A DNA stretch of 64,000 nucleotides from Cytidiella melzeri (lineage: Eukaryota; Basidiomycota; Agaricomycetes; Polyporales; Irpicaceae): positions 1 through 64,000 of the forward strand of contig JABYQR010000212.1 in NCBI GenBank assembly GCA_022592445.1, read 5' to 3'. Below are positions 19,929 through 31,923 of the stretch, piece after piece. The stretch's first letter is position 1. The number at the start of each line of letters is the position of its first letter. The translations under genes and the position numbers were made by a program. The notes beneath the pieces were generated by a model. It made no database searches and was not told the DNA's origin. It was given only the letters and a program-made list of their open reading frames with translations.

Positions 19929-20414
19929 GGGTTATGCTGAAGGCGGAGAAAAAGGTGTTGAGTTTGAGACGCTTTCCGACCATTCAAGCTTTGTGACTGA
20001 CGGCACTGGCAGCGGCAATACCGTCGCCCCACACTCAGTGTCTTGGCAGATATCACGATTCTGTTGAATAGCTGATTCAAAATCAATATCGCAAGGTCAA
20101 AGCGGGAGTCAGAGATGAAGACAAGCAAGAGCAGCACGACCAAGGCCTCGAGGAGTGCGACTGTTGATTGGCAGGTCCAGTCATCGCGTTTTGAAAGGGG
20201 TCCTGCTTACTGATGGCGCAGTCACAGCAAAAGCTCTTTTGTTACCAGCATGTCACAGAATAAGCTTTGTCTGTTAGAGGCATGTCACATATATCACGAC
20301 ATTTACTGATTACCTGTCACGCTTTGTCACACGCTTCCACTGCGTCGGAAGCCACCAGGTCTGCGAACACTTCTTTCCAACACCTTCACCACCTTCGTAC
20401 TTGGCCCCCTTATT
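19929..20414. promoter_or_regulatory. shared intergenic region of AAA ATPase and Nab2-like gene
   Basis: 486 bp between two divergent starts. It contains repeated TGTCAC-type motifs (for example CATGTCACAGAA, CATGTCACATAT and CTGTCACGC around 20250-20320), which could bind a regulator of either gene. No TATA box is obvious. Confidence 0.4.
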
Positions 20415-22523
20415 ATGGCGTTCGGCCTGACAATTGGAACTGAGCGTGCTACCACTCTACAGGTATGCTACTTGCATCTGGTTGTTACACCCCTTCTAAC
20501 TCCGTGCTGCAGAACGCAGTGCAAGATGAACTCACAAAACGGGGCTACAGTGTCGACGCAGGTGTGTTAGTTCTGTCCATTGAAGCTGCGTCATCTCATG
20601 CTCCGTTCAAAGATCCTGTCATGGCGGAATACATCACAATCATGGTCATAAACAACAAAACAGCTGGTATGTCCAACTTCTACCTCGTAGAGGATACGGT
20701 CATTGACTGTTGCACAGCTCAAATATCTTCCGAGCTCGAGGATTGTCAGTTCTTCCTTAATTTCCTCTCTGACTGATACTAATATAGATTTGCAGTGATT
20801 GGATCAGACTTTGGTATGTTATATGCACTGCCTTTCACTAGAATCTAAACCCATACGACGCTTAGACCCAAGTTTCGTCGACTGGCTCTTCGCGGAGGTG
20901 GCAAAAGGGGCGCCCGAGGCAGTGATAGAGCAGCCGGTTGCGGTGCCTGAAGCAGCACCAGCAACAACAACTCAATCGAGAGTTCGCCACGACCCTCCTC
21001 ACGTGACGAACGAGACTTCAAGCCGACCGTACCGACAGGCCATGGCGCAAGCTCTGCCCAACTCGTCTCCGGCGGGGCACAAAAGAACAGCATCAGCAAG
21101 GACACCATCGCCATCCGGTCATGTTAGCAAATCCCGACGGATGGACCTGCCAACGGCACCGCGTGCGATGCAGCAGCGGGACGGTAGTGGACCGAGCAAC
21201 TCAAGAAGTCTGATAGACCGTATGGGTCCTTCAAGGAACGGCCGCGCACACGACGACATCCAAGCTCGTATCGACAGCATTACTGGCCCACCTGCTCCCG
21301 ACATGATGATGATGCAGCCGAACGGTTTCCCCATGAACGGCATGCCAGGGATGGACATGAACGCGATGGGAGGGATGGCGAACCCGATGATGCTGCAGGA
21401 GATGATGATGGGTCAAATGGCGATGATGGCGCAGATGGCAGGTGCAATGGGTCTACTCAACCCGGCAATGGGCATGAACGGGCAGTTTCAGGGGCCACCT
21501 AGCATGGGCGGGGATATGAGTGCAATGAGCAATGGGATGAATGGCGCAACACAGCATGGTCACGATGGACGAGGAAGGGGCAGGGGACGGGGAGGGCCAA
21601 GGGGTGTCGGTGGACGAGGTCGCGGTGGACACACGCCAGGCTCAGGTAATACTTCTTCTGAGCCTACGGCTAATGCGCCGCAACTCTCGTCGTCAACGCC
21701 GCACGAGCCTGCTCCAGCAATTGTTGCACCGACGCCCACGCCTGCTGCCCACAATATTGCTCCGCAACTCACCCCATCTGTGTCACAAGGTCGGAACAGC
21801 GTTGCCGTTCCCGAGCGACCTCAGTCACCGACCCTCTGCAAATTCAGCCTCAAGTGCACGAATGCCGCCTGTAGGTATTCTCATCCCTCTCCTGTCGCCA
21901 CTCCGGAAAGTGGTGTTGTGCTCAGCAACGAAGCCTGCGAGGCTGGAAAAGATTGTAAAGACCAAGATTGCGTGAAAGCACACGTCAGTCCAGCGGTCTT
22001 GAAGCCTAATGGTCAGTTGATTGTCCGTCGTGCTCATCAAAGAGACTCTAACGAGCTTTTGGTCATAGCTGAGCAACTCAATCCGAGAGCACCAGCTTTC
22101 ACCCCCGTGCACTCCCACACCTCTACGCAGTCTCAAGTACCTTGTCGTTTCGGTGCATCGTGCACACGGCCAGGCTGCTCATTCCTCCATCCTGCGCGTC
22201 AAAACAGCACTCCGTGTCGCTTCGGCGCCGCCTGCACAAAAGCTACATGCCCCTTCCAGCATCCCGAAGGACGCGGTGTGTTACCGTCAACATTCCACCG
22301 CGGTCTAGGCATAACAGGTGGAGCGAACAACGTCTCGGATTCGACTGCTAGCCACAACAAGAGCGTCACTTTCAACAATAAGGCCTCAACGGCAGCACAG
22401 CTGGAGAAGCGAGTGAAGGAGGTGGAGGAGAAGAAGAAACAGGCAAAGGCTGCTGTCGCGCAAGCACAGGCCGCTGCAGCTACCAAGGACGGCAGTACGA
22501 ACAAAGTGACTGTCGCCGTATAA
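20415..22523 (+). CDS. NAB2: Nab2-like nuclear poly(A)-binding CCCH zinc-finger protein
   Basis: Six exons (20415-20462, 20513-20561, 20613-20666, 20718-20744, 20796-20813, 20866-22523) give 617 aa. The N-terminal 80 or so residues (AVQDELTKRGY, VMAEYITIMVINNKTA, ISSELEDLIGSDFDPSFVDW) match the helical Nab2/ZC3H14 N-terminal domain. Then come a Ser/Pro-rich region, a Met-rich stretch, an RGG-type stretch and at least four fingers of form C-x5-C-x4-C-x3-H: CKFSLKC..CRYSH, CEAGKDC..CVKAH, CRFGASC..CSFLH and CRFGAAC..CPFQH. A Lys/Glu/Ala coiled coil closes the protein. Nab2 proteins bind poly(A) and couple mRNA 3'-end processing to nuclear export. The start gives the conserved opening MAFGLTIG. 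The introns near the 5' end are very short with 18-54 nt exons between them. Confidence 0.82.
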
Positions 22524-22927
22524 CACGTCGTATCTTCCGGTTCCGGACTACCCAAACAGATGTCGCTTGTTCTCTCGATATGGCTCTCATGTAGTATTTT
22601 TCTTTTAAGTTTCTATGCTTACGATTCCTTACATTAGTGCGATGTGTTACTGGCTTTCTTGTCTAGCTACTTGCTGTTAGCGGTACTTACCAAAACTCTC
22701 TGCTACATACATAGAGGGGTCTACCATACCATTGTAGCAATTACGATCCGTCGACGGCTCGCCAAAAGACAGTTTGTCTGCAGCCGTCTGACTACCTCCC
22801 TCTCATTGTGTGTACTGAGCGCAAACTTGACCTTGTGAACTGCGAGAAGGCACATACATGGACTTATTGGTCATCTAGGATGACCTGTGGTGCTGTAAGT
22901 ATCAATGGGAGGGCAGGAAAAAGTATC
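22524..22927. other. intergenic, 3' side of Nab2-like gene
   Basis: Contains the presumed 3' UTR of the Nab2-like gene. No gene seen before the tRNA. Confidence 0.5.
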
Positions 22928-23038
22928 TGACAAGAGTGGGATTCGAACCCACGCAGGTTGCCCTACGAGAAACCAGCCATGCTGGCAAGCTTTGTAATCG
23001 CTTGAGTCACGCGCCTTAGACCACTCGGCCATCTTGCC
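22928..23038 (-). tRNA. tRNA-Leu (anticodon CAA), with intron
   Basis: Read on the minus strand: acceptor arm GGCAAGA pairs with TCTTGTC (one G-U pair); the D arm is GGCCGAGTGGTCTAAGGC, typical of Leu; the anticodon loop is CTCAAG with CAA at 23004-23002; an intron of about 29 nt follows position 37; the long variable arm AGGGCAACCT and the T arm GTGGGTTCGAATCCCAC are intact. The 5' strand of the anticodon stem reads CGTGA against TCTCG, leaving one T-T mismatch. Leu(CAA) tRNA genes in fungi usually carry an intron at this place. Confidence 0.88.
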
Positions 23039-24967
23039 ATGGTAACACAGTGATGTGTTGGCTTCATGTAGTACAAAGCACAAATACCACCACTATTGCA
23101 ATTGATCGAGTAGAAATGTGCAGAACGTCGACTGGCATTGCCAAACTACAACTATCACACTATCAAATATTCGAAGCCATTACGTACGCCTGCCGTCTTT
23201 CCAGCTACTAGTATGTTCTCAAGCGAACAAGCACATCTAAGCTGGCCTCAGTCCTCCAAATTTGGCTTGATCTGCACGAGTAACTGTAGGACACTATGTT
23301 ACTGTGTTGGCCATCAATTTGCACGAATTGCGTCTCGTTTTGCTCCCGATATTGCTCATAGTGCGTGGCCGAAGGATCTTCAGGTAGCTAAACGACTGGC
23401 TTCAACTTCCAGCCACGTTCACTTATAAGCACTGGTAGGTATGTCTAGACGTACCTTTGTCCCTCGTTCACAAAAGGCTCACGGCTTCACGACTCTCAAT
23501 AGCGGGACAACGCCTAGCCCTATCCTGCTCTGCAGAATGCTCGACGAGGCAGTTCTCACAACTTTCGTTGATCCGAAATCCAGAAGTTGGCACACGTAGG
23601 ACCGCGAAAATGCAGGCCTCTTACGCCCGAGTGACACCAATTTTGACTGCCTGACCTCCTGACCTCTATAATGGCTCATACGATTCTCACCATTCCGTCG
23701 AGGCAGCCAGGCCTGCTAATGAGGCAGCGGTCCGCCTCACAGACAACGGTACGCAACGTACTCACCGAGCACGTCGTGGTGAGAGTGATGCATGAAGTAA
23801 CGCAGGCTTACGGGCGGATGGATGTCCAGGTTAACAGCCATTCGCGAAGACTTGAAATCGGCTATATATTAGACATGGACCCGCGACGAGTGCGCCGTGC
23901 TACACCGTATATATGCCAAAGAAACTGTTCAAAGGTGAGAACGTTAAAGGCTCTCAGGCCTTGTAGTCGAACAAGGACGATCAGGGCTAAGAGCTTCCGC
24001 AATGCAAGTAGGAGGAAGATGGCTCCGCGACGAAAGACTAGCTGGCGAGCCCCTTCAGTTAATAACGCCGTAAGCCAGACTTGAGCAAGACGAGAGGCTT
24101 CTGATACATCATTTCTCATATCAGGCTCTTCTCCCTGACTTCACCTCGTCTTTATTCTCTTGTCTTTTGAAAACAACGACATGTCACGCAATCATCATCC
24201 TCGGACGGCGCATGCCCAAGGAACGGGTTGTCGTACTCGAAACAGAGCGCAGAGGCTCTTCCCTAAGACAACAAGTGTGATGAAGGAGTTTCGAGTGCAT
24301 GATGTTGCTCATCGTTTTTATGAGCGATGGTGGCACTGCTTCCTACGGGCATCGAAGTCCACTGCGTGTTGGGGAACACTCCAGCGTGCGTCGCTCAGCC
24401 GAGGGGTCGAGGCGGACAGAGCAGACAAAGGACACCAATCCTGCCATGGATGATCCCCTGCTAGATCCAAGGGAAAGGGGAAGTCTATCGGCAATTTAAC
24501 AAAGACGACGAGCTTGAAGTGATCGACAGAGTTGGCGATGTGATGTCCATTGGCCACAAAGGCGGTTCTGGGCGTAGAAAGGTGCTGTATTCATTTCCTT
24601 TACTCAGGTAATCTGGTAAGTCTGCTCGATGACTACAGTCCAAACGACTGACATCTTGTCTGTGTTCGTGTGTCTTTTATGTCTTTATACCGTGGTGTGG
24701 CTTGACACTGCTTCAAGGAAGTTACGAAGTCTGGACTGCCAGCTTGCAGTTTACTGATCTCTCCTCGTTTCGGTCCAGAAGACAAAGTTGAAAGGAAACA
24801 CGCCTTTGAGCTGGAGAACCTCGTGTTTCAAGCAACGGTGAAAGCGACAAAGGAGTCTCTGACAATCTTTATATCCCGGAACACACCCTCTCTTGTGGAA
24901 AGTATAAAATGCCCTCAAACGAAACTTGGAATCCCACAAACAAACTCAACCATCGTTCGCCGCCACT
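23039..24967. other. intergenic region without convincing gene
   Basis: Nearly 2 kb. The longest open frame (23671-24084, 137 codons, very Arg-rich towards its end) lacks any recognisable domain and I do not call it. No repeats or terminal structures were seen. Confidence 0.4.
24903..24910 (+). promoter_or_regulatory. TATA box of the putative short secreted peptide gene
   Basis: TATAAAAT about 60 bp before the ATG at 24968, followed by a CAAACAAACTCAACC leader typical of fungal 5' UTRs. Confidence 0.4.
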
Positions 24968-25227
24968 ATGAGCTTCACCGTCATCATCCTGTCCACGGCT
25001 GCCGTCACCGTCTTGTCTGCCATCTCATGTTTAGGTCTCGGTACGTCCAACTCAACCTTTGCTACCCACTTTCCCCTCGTTATAACAATGCTGACACTAA
25101 GACAGGTGTACAACAATGCTCCACGTCGACTGAAGGAATACGTTCCTCCACCGCCGACTTGTCCACCCAACCGTTGATGATGTCGTACCATGGGTGGTCA
25201 GGATCAAGCCATATCATGATGAAGTAG
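24968..25227 (+). CDS. putative short secreted protein
   Basis: The ATG opens a short hydrophobic leader (MSFTVIILSTAAVTVLSAIS) that looks like a signal peptide. A GT-AG intron (GTACGT...AGACAG, about 25042-25105) would join it to a Ser/Thr-rich tail with one cysteine, giving about 65 residues ending at 25227. If the intron is retained, a different frame ends at 25177 with a Pro-rich tail. No family recognised; composition alone is weak evidence. Confidence 0.35.
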
Positions 25228-25700
25228 GACACGGGTGTACTACATTACGCATAATAAACACCTACGAGGGCGGAGTCGCAGTCACGGTCATCGGTGCACT
25301 ACCGATCAACCTTTGTATCATATTGCAACTTATCGTAAGGCAGCGCTTGCTAAAGCAGCTATATCACCTCACAACCAAGCACCCAAGAACAACCATCAGC
25401 GAGTCTAATATTCGGGGTCGTGTACTAATGTAGGAATAAGGTATATATATCTCTCGTACCGCGGCCGTTTACATAATATGGTTTCAAAGGCGAGAGCACG
25501 ACGTGAGAGTGGAAGGACACAAATATCTCAGGGGGAGAGAATGCCAGCGATATAGAACGCGTCGTAAATCCAAACCCGATAGAGAGTGGGTGTCACAGCG
25601 TTGCAAATGAGGAGCGTCACGGGTGGGATGGCATCGTAAGCTACTAGCGCGCAGCACCAGCGGTGGAAAAGGAACATGGTGGGGGATTCGGTGTCTCGTG
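25228..25700. other. intergenic, between convergent genes
   Basis: Holds the presumed 3' ends of the short peptide gene and of the glycosyltransferase. Nothing else seen. Confidence 0.4.
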
Positions 25701-28178
25701 TTACCACTTAATCCACTCCCCGTACATGTTAGGACGCTCGCCACGGACGTAAGCTTCGAATGTCCGCTTGAGCACTGTGGCCCAGTCCAGGTCACGCTTG
25801 TCCGTATCCACTTGCTCATCTTCGAGATCTGGCAGTTTTGTAGACGCAGCTGCCGCGAGGGATTCACGCGCGATACGTTCGCCAGCCGCGAAACGGGACC
25901 CCAAGTCTGGGAAATTTCTTGACGGATCAAATGGTCTCCACCTAGGGAGAACATTAGACACGGTCCAGCAAGCGTAAGCAATCTATGTACACATACCAAA
26001 AATTATGGAAGTGGTAGGAGTACGCTCCTTTGAAGAAGCCATCAAATCCGAGAGCCTGTGGTGCCGCGCTGTTCTGCACGGGAGTGTCAAAGAAATCCGC
26101 AAAGCTGTAGCAAGTCAGTCAAAATGGAAGTCCGAATAGATGGATATGAAATCGCACCCTGTGAAATACGGCTGAGGTGGGCGATCTCTCTGGTATTGTT
26201 CCGTGTTCAACCAGGCGGAATCAAAGAGGGCGTCGGGTAATCGTAGCAGTAAACCTTCCAGGTAAGCGTCTTTTGTGTACTTGGAAACACTCATGGGGTG
26301 GAAGTCCAGGCCGTTCTTCAACGCCGTACGGAACAGGAACGTTCCCAACGCTGAATTGCGGTTCATACGGAGGACAGCAGTGTTATACTTCTCCAATCGC
26401 GACCATCGGTAGGCAAAAGCACCCCGCCAGCCCCATAGCTCCTCCCAGTCACGAAGCAAGATGGTGTCTGCGTCTAGATATATACCACCGAAACGATGGC
26501 ATAGTATGAACCGAGCCATATCGGAAAGAATGACTGATAGCCGATCGTATGACGAGGCTGACGTCGAACCGACTCTGTTCGCTTTACCGTCGGCATTCTT
26601 GGCCTTCGTAGGAGCCACTGCGGGAAGCGCAACGCCTGTATCATCCGCCTTGCCTGACCCCCCGCTTTCTGACTCCGTAGTCACTTCCTCCTCGTCTTGT
26701 TGAGGTATCTTCTCCACGTAGCCGCCAGAGTTGAACAAACTGTCTCGAAGTGCCCGCCATTCGTCCTTCAACTCGGGAATGCCGTCTAATTGTTCAGTCG
26801 TATTCCATAGCTTGAATTGTATAACATCCTTGAATCGTGGATGAAGGAATGGCGAAGCCCAGGGGTTAGACTTCAACTGATCGTACATGTCTCGCACGGC
26901 ACTAGGGTTGGGGACAGAGGCGGCGGGACCTGGGTTGATCCATAGCCAGAACTTCGGCCTGCAAACGGCGGGGTCCGGTTTTCCATCGTCGAGATGGAGA
27001 CCCAGGTTTTGTGTGTACAGGAAAGACATCAACGCAAGATACGGCTTGTCGGTGAAAGGTCCAGCCCAGAACATATGGTAGACGCGGGGATTTTCATCAT
27101 CACAGACAGTCGGCTGGTCCTTGTAAGGGATATATTTTGGGGGCGACGACAGGTGCATATGAGGTTCCCAGTCCGCCCCTCGCTTCTTGGGCAGGTCTTG
27201 GGCCGGGTCGATATCGTTCTGGGCTTTCAAAGCGAACGGCCTGACGTACGCAGACGAATCTGTCATGTTCTCCGCACTGTCCTCCACGTAGATATACTTC
27301 CAGTTGTCCATTTTACCCCGCCTTACACGCGCGCCAAGTTCCAAGCCACCGCCGTACCTGAGCACCTCTAGGCAATCGCGAACATACTGCCACGCCGAGT
27401 GTGTTAGTGGAGAAACCTTTAGCTATATTGAGGAAACGAACCTTATTAGTGGAAAAATTGCAGTGTTCCATTATGACATCCAAGTCCGCTACGCTGCCAG
27501 GAACTGGCCGGGGAGGGTAAGCAACATTGGGCGGATGTGATCTCAGGTCAAGGTATACGCGCTTGGGACCCACGCCATTTGTGTCAGTTGCAATGGGCCC
27601 TCTGAATCGTGTGGGAACGGACGATGACGTTCGTATTGGCAGAGCGGGATTTGTCAGTGCTTGGGGCAAACCAATTTGCTCTGGTACTGTGAAGACAATC
27701 AATATGACATTACACATGAGGTCTGGGCTAACTTACTCCTGTGACTACTGGGATAGTGCCCCGCCTCAACTTCCCACTTCCAAATCTCCTGAAGGTCCTC
27801 CCGTCTGTACACCAATGTTGATGAATCAGGGAAAGGTGTCGGCCAAGATTGCTCTCCCGTGCCAAACCGCCTGTGTAGCGCATACACGAAGTATAGAAGG
27901 ACTACAGTGGCGATGAGAAGAATAGCAGGTCCTCGCCGTCTCCCAAAACTGTGCACGCTGGCTTGATGCAAACGGGGCAGATTTGGCAGAATCAGCCTGA
28001 GCCGCCTCCGTGTTCCAGGTAATGGTATAGGGAGTGTCAGGAGCCATGCACCCGCGTATGAATGTGAGTGATGGTGCTGTCGTTTTTCCCGAATTGCAGA
28101 GTTGTAAATTGGCAGACTGCTGCCGGATGATTTTTCCAATAAGCTGTTGGTGCGACCAAGGTAGATAGACGAGGCCAT
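25701..28178 (-). CDS. GT32-type glycosyltransferase (DXD motif), type II Golgi membrane protein
   Basis: Five exons (28178-27737, 27686-27442, 27386-26158, 26104-25997, 25941-25701) give 754 aa in one frame. One membrane anchor (AILLIATVVLLYFVYALHRR) near residue 95 after a basic cytosolic tail fits a type II Golgi enzyme. The catalytic part contains VYHMFWAGPF, LILWINPG-like sequence (KFWLWINPG), and SDMARFILCHRFGGIYLDAD, the DXD sugar-nucleotide/metal site near residue 533, as in the Gly_transf_sug (OCH1/GT32) family. HNFW near the C-terminus is also seen in this family. It probably transfers a hexose to glycoprotein or glycolipid glycans; donor and acceptor cannot be told. A Glu/Ser-rich insert lies between the fold halves. 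Head-to-head with the 5-alpha-reductase-like gene. Confidence 0.82.
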
Positions 28179-28526
28179 TCCTGTCAGTTGACAGAGAAGG
28201 TCTGCAGCGCGACCACGAAGACAGAGCGGGAGGAGGAGAGAGTAGCGTAGACGCGTTGTCAGTGAGAGTTGGGTCGGGCGTCACTGCCTGTGCGTTGTCT
28301 GAAAGCGTGAACAGTCGTGTGTTCCTTGGACCGACTACAGGCCGCTCAACTCTGACTGGAAGTCCTAGGCCAGGATCTTGAGGCTTGCGTAAGGCGTGGT
28401 GGTATATGGACGTGTGTTATGAAGAGCACCGACAAAATTTGCACCAATATTATCGCGGCGGATACTCAGAGCGCCCATCAACATACTCTTCCCACCCGCC
28501 ACCGTGACTGCGACCATCGTCTTACC
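28179..28526. promoter_or_regulatory. shared intergenic region of GT32 and 5-alpha-reductase-like genes
   Basis: 348 bp between divergent start codons, so both promoters must lie here or overlap. No clear TATA element. Confidence 0.4.
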
Positions 28527-29535
28527 ATGGTCCTTCACGCAGAAATTGTGCAAGTTCAAAATCTGTACAGCGGTACGTGTTGGGCTAGCCTACTCTACAC
28601 TCAAACTGAAATAGCACGGTCTAGCAACGAAGAAGTGGTTCGCTATATTGTCAGTCTGCACAGGCCCCGTCCTGCTGTTCTACGATGCACCGTTTGGTCG
28701 GTTCTCCTCCAAAAATCAGGACAGCCTACTCCTAGTTGATGGTGCGTGATAATTTGTGTTAGGGCTGAGCTTGTGTTCAAGTTCCAACATAGGTTTGAAG
28801 GCATGGATGATAATGGAGAGCACTTCATTCATCACCTGTGTTTTTGGTTACCTCACCTCGCCACTCTCGTTTGAGAACTATGGGCACCCTCCGGAACTCT
28901 CGCTCTCTAACCCGTCTACCATCCTGGCCGGACTCTTTCTCGTTCACTACATCAACCGCGCATTCGTGTCCCCTCTGCGGACCCCGTCGCGCTCCAAGTT
29001 CCACATCATCATCCCTCTCAGCGCTCTCACATTTACAATGATTAACGGCACCCTCATGGGCTCCTACCTTTCCTCTCCTGACGCCGAGAGCTTCCTATCT
29101 GGGGCGCTCTCAAGGCCGCTATTCTGGTTCGGCGTCGGCCTCTGGGCATTTGGCTTCATCGGCAACATAGTGCACGATGAAATTCTCTTCAACCTCCGCC
29201 GCAAGAATATAAAGCTGAAAGCCAATGCTAAACCAGCGGATGACAACAACGGAAAGGACAAGCAGGAACATTACGCGATACCCCACGGGTACATGTACTC
29301 GCTCATCTCGTACCCGAACTACTTTTGCGAATGGCTCGAATGGCTAGGCTTCGCTCTCGCGGCTGCGCCTATACCCTCTCTCACGTCGCTTGACTCATTT
29401 CAACCACCTTGGGTCTTCCTACTCTCTGAACTTACGTTGATGTTGCCAAGGGCGTACAGAGGACACAAGTGGTACTATGAGCGTTTCCCAGACTATCCCA
29501 AGGAGCGAAAGGCGGTCATTCCTTTCGTGCTTTAG
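28527..29535 (+). CDS. 3-oxo-5-alpha-steroid 4-dehydrogenase (steroid 5-alpha-reductase) family protein
   Basis: Three exons (28527-28572, 28625-28741, 28793-29535) give 301 aa. Hydrophobic segments run along the chain. Family landmarks: TGPVLLFYDAPFGRFSS near the N-terminus, HYINRAFVSPLRTPS (the HY.NR motif) in the middle, GFIGNIVHDEILFNLRR, and near the C-terminus PHGYMYSLISYPNYFCEWLEW, listed here in two parts: PHGYMYSLIS and YPNYFCEWLEW, followed by HKWYYERFPDYPKERKAVIP. These are the NADPH-dependent double-bond reductase signatures of SRD5A/TECR proteins in the ER membrane. The substrate could be a sterol, a polyprenol or an enoyl-CoA. The acceptor at 28624 was chosen because it keeps the NLYSATKKWFA reading frame. 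Confidence 0.82.
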
Positions 29536-29618
29536 AATCATTTTGCATTACACCCATCGAGATATCCTGCGTAGTGTCCACAACAAAGCTCTAGGAGACT
29601 GTCCGTCCGTGGTATATT

Positions 29619-30493
29619 CTAATGATTCGCTCCTCCATAACGTTGTTTGCGACCAATGTCGAAAGGCACATACTTGTACTTGATCATGTGTCTGTATCAT
29701 CAAGTTGAGAGCAATAGAACAACAACGACCGTTCAAGACTTACTGGATCTGTCGACGCATTGTCAATGCGAAAAGCACGAAAAAGTACATGACAAGGATT
29801 GGCCAATAGACAGGAACGTCAAACGCTTGCGAGAACGTGCAGAATAGGGCAATAACTGTCGCACGAGTCGAAGATAGCCTATATGCTTTGGTCAGTGCTG
29901 TCATTGCCTTCATAACGAATACTACACACCAGAATTGCCATTCGGGTAGCCTACGAACGAACGGCCTAAACTCGTCATCCCTCTGAGAAGGCAGCGACTG
30001 CATCTCCTCTCCTCCCTCTTCAATATCATCAGCCAGTAGATCTTCTTGAAGAGACGGATCGAATTTTGGTTGCAGAAATGCAAGGAGTAAATTGAGGAGA
30101 TATATAGCGTGCGCGTCTAGGAGGCTATCAAGGCTAGTTCCCTGGTGCGAAGAATCTGCGACTTACAACATACTAAAAATTGTATCGGTCAGCTAGCAAG
30201 CTACAGCTCAGATTTAGCTAAACTCACCAATATACCACTGTACGAAGAAGCGACCGACGGTTTGGTTAATGTCTAGCTTCTTTTCCAGTAAAAAAAAATT
30301 GTGGACTCACCCCTTGAGCAAAGATAATTCTCAGCAAGAATATGCCCAATATCCCTAGAGTCGCCAACCAGCGGTACATAGCAAATGGTGTGACTTTGTC
30401 CAGTAACTGTTGGTATTGCCGTTGCAGCTTCGCATACTGCGCAGAAATTGGCTGGAAAGGGGTGTCGGACGTCGCCTCAGACGAGGACATCAT
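29619..30493 (-). CDS. RER1: RER1, Golgi-to-ER retrieval receptor
   Basis: Six exons (30493-30311, 30237-30228, 30172-30167, 30116-29930, 29878-29744, 29691-29619) give 197 aa. The reconstructed chain shows the Rer1 hallmarks: AQYAKLQRQYQQLLDKVTPF, YRWLATLG, the WYIVCYA segment assembled from exons of 10 and 6 nt, YLLNLLLAFLQPKFDPSLQ, DDEFRPFVRRLPEWQFW, FDVPVYWPILVMYFF and a C-terminal MIKYKYVPFDIGRKQRYG. Rer1 is a four-span membrane protein that returns escaped ER membrane proteins from the cis-Golgi in COPI vesicles. Two adjacent Met codons open the frame; the first (30493) is used here. Divergent from the kinase gene. Confidence 0.92.
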
Positions 30494-30863
30494 GCTAGTA
30501 CACTGAGAGGGGGTAGAGCCGAACAGCAGGGGAAACCGTTCGCGAGCGTCGTTGCAAATGGTGGGAGAGGTGTAAACGCAACCGACTATGGACACCGCAG
30601 CTTGGTGCTTGCCACATCGCGAGCGCTCGTACACGCATCGTCGCGTCGCTTCAGTCGCCGCTCAACTGTTAGGCGGTCGGACTTTGGCGGAGAGCATGTA
30701 TAAGCGTCAGACGGGCCGCTCGTAAAGGCTCCTGTACTCGTGAACATAATCGCAATGTCGTCGGGAATACAGAAAAGCAGCATGGAGAGGTCGACAACTC
30801 TCCTCACATTTCGGTACTGCATTCAAGACGATAGCGTTCTCCAGAATTCTTACTAGCCTCACC
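30494..30863. promoter_or_regulatory. shared intergenic region of RER1 and P-loop kinase
   Basis: 370 bp between divergent starts with no further gene. Both promoters must lie here. Confidence 0.4.
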
Positions 30864-31923
30864 ATGGACCCATTAGCTGCAAAGCTCCATGCCATGAGCT
30901 CACACGTCCTCCAGCAGCTAGAACGGCACAGGACGCACTTCGCAGCCCGGCCAGCCCCTCTCTTTGTTGCTGTACAAGGGCCGCAAGGTAGTGGCAAAAC
31001 ATTTCTCACATCTCGCCTGCGCGACGCTCTCTCGTCTCCTCCGCATTCCCTCTCGGTGGCCGTACTCTCGATAGACGATCTATACCTCTCTCACGCTGGG
31101 CTTGTCACCGTTGCGCTGGCCAATCCCGAAAACAAATTGCTTCAAGGACGCGGACAGCCCGGAACGCATGATGTACAGCTCGGCACGCAACTTCTCACTC
31201 AACTGAAGCACATTAACGAGTCCAAAGCCAATCAGTCGCATGGTGTCGTGCATATACCCAGCTTTGACAAAAGTCTCTATTCAGGAGAGGGAGACCGTGT
31301 GGAGGCCGGGATGACGATACGATCTCCTGTGGATGTTGTGGTGTTGGAAGGCTGGTGTGTCGGATTCTACCCTTCGACACCCGAGGACATTGACCGCAGG
31401 TGGGACATGACTGTTCGCGGCTTGGGAGAGAACTTCTTCGGAAAGCGAGGGTTTCGGAAAGAAGATGTTCTTGATGTGAATGAGAGGCTGAAGATGTACC
31501 TGCAGTGGTGGTCCTTTTTTGAGACGCTTATCCAGGTATGACATTCAAGCTTCCCGCCAAGGCGCTACTGACCCTGGTCCTGAATGCATGCGTAGATCAA
31601 GCCGGTAGAAAGTCATCCGTACGACTATATCTATAAATGGCGGCTGCAGCAAGAGCATAACATGAAAGCTCTGAACGGTGGAAACGGAATGACCGATGAG
31701 GAGGTAGAAAAGTGAGAGGTTTACGGAAATACTCCCTGTGGGTATTGACACTGTTTGCAGGTTTGTGGATAGATATATTCCTGGATATGTCTTCTTTGGA
31801 GATGGTGTTCTCAATGGTGGTATCGATTCCAACGGTCGACGGCAGTCTCCCCCATGGCTAGGAAATGGGCTATGTATTGAGATAGGCGAGGACAGGGAGG
31901 TAGTGCATGTAAGCAGCATTTAA
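30864..31923 (+). CDS. P-loop kinase, Tda10 / D-glycerate 3-kinase-like
   Basis: Three exons (30864-31535, 31596-31711, 31761-31923) give 316 aa. The Walker A site GPQGSGKT lies near residue 38, followed by VLSIDDLYLSHAGLV (the IDDFY-like element), LLQGRGQPGTHDVQLG, HIPSFDKSLYSGEGDR, VVVLEGWCVGF, the DVNERLKMY segment, HPYDYIYKWRLQQEH and DRYIPGYVFFGDGV near the end. This order is that of the yeast Tda10 / plant glycerate kinase family, relatives of uridine kinase. Likely activity: phosphorylation of D-glycerate or a related small molecule, probably in the cytosol or nucleus; the fungal substrate is not settled. Confidence 0.87.

Noticed and set aside
22871..23083. Open frame with MAEWSKARDSS-like sequence
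   Set aside because: This is the translated tRNA-Leu gene, a common false coding call.
23671..24084. 137-codon Arg-rich open frame
   Set aside because: No domain, unlikely composition towards its end, and no promoter or intron support.
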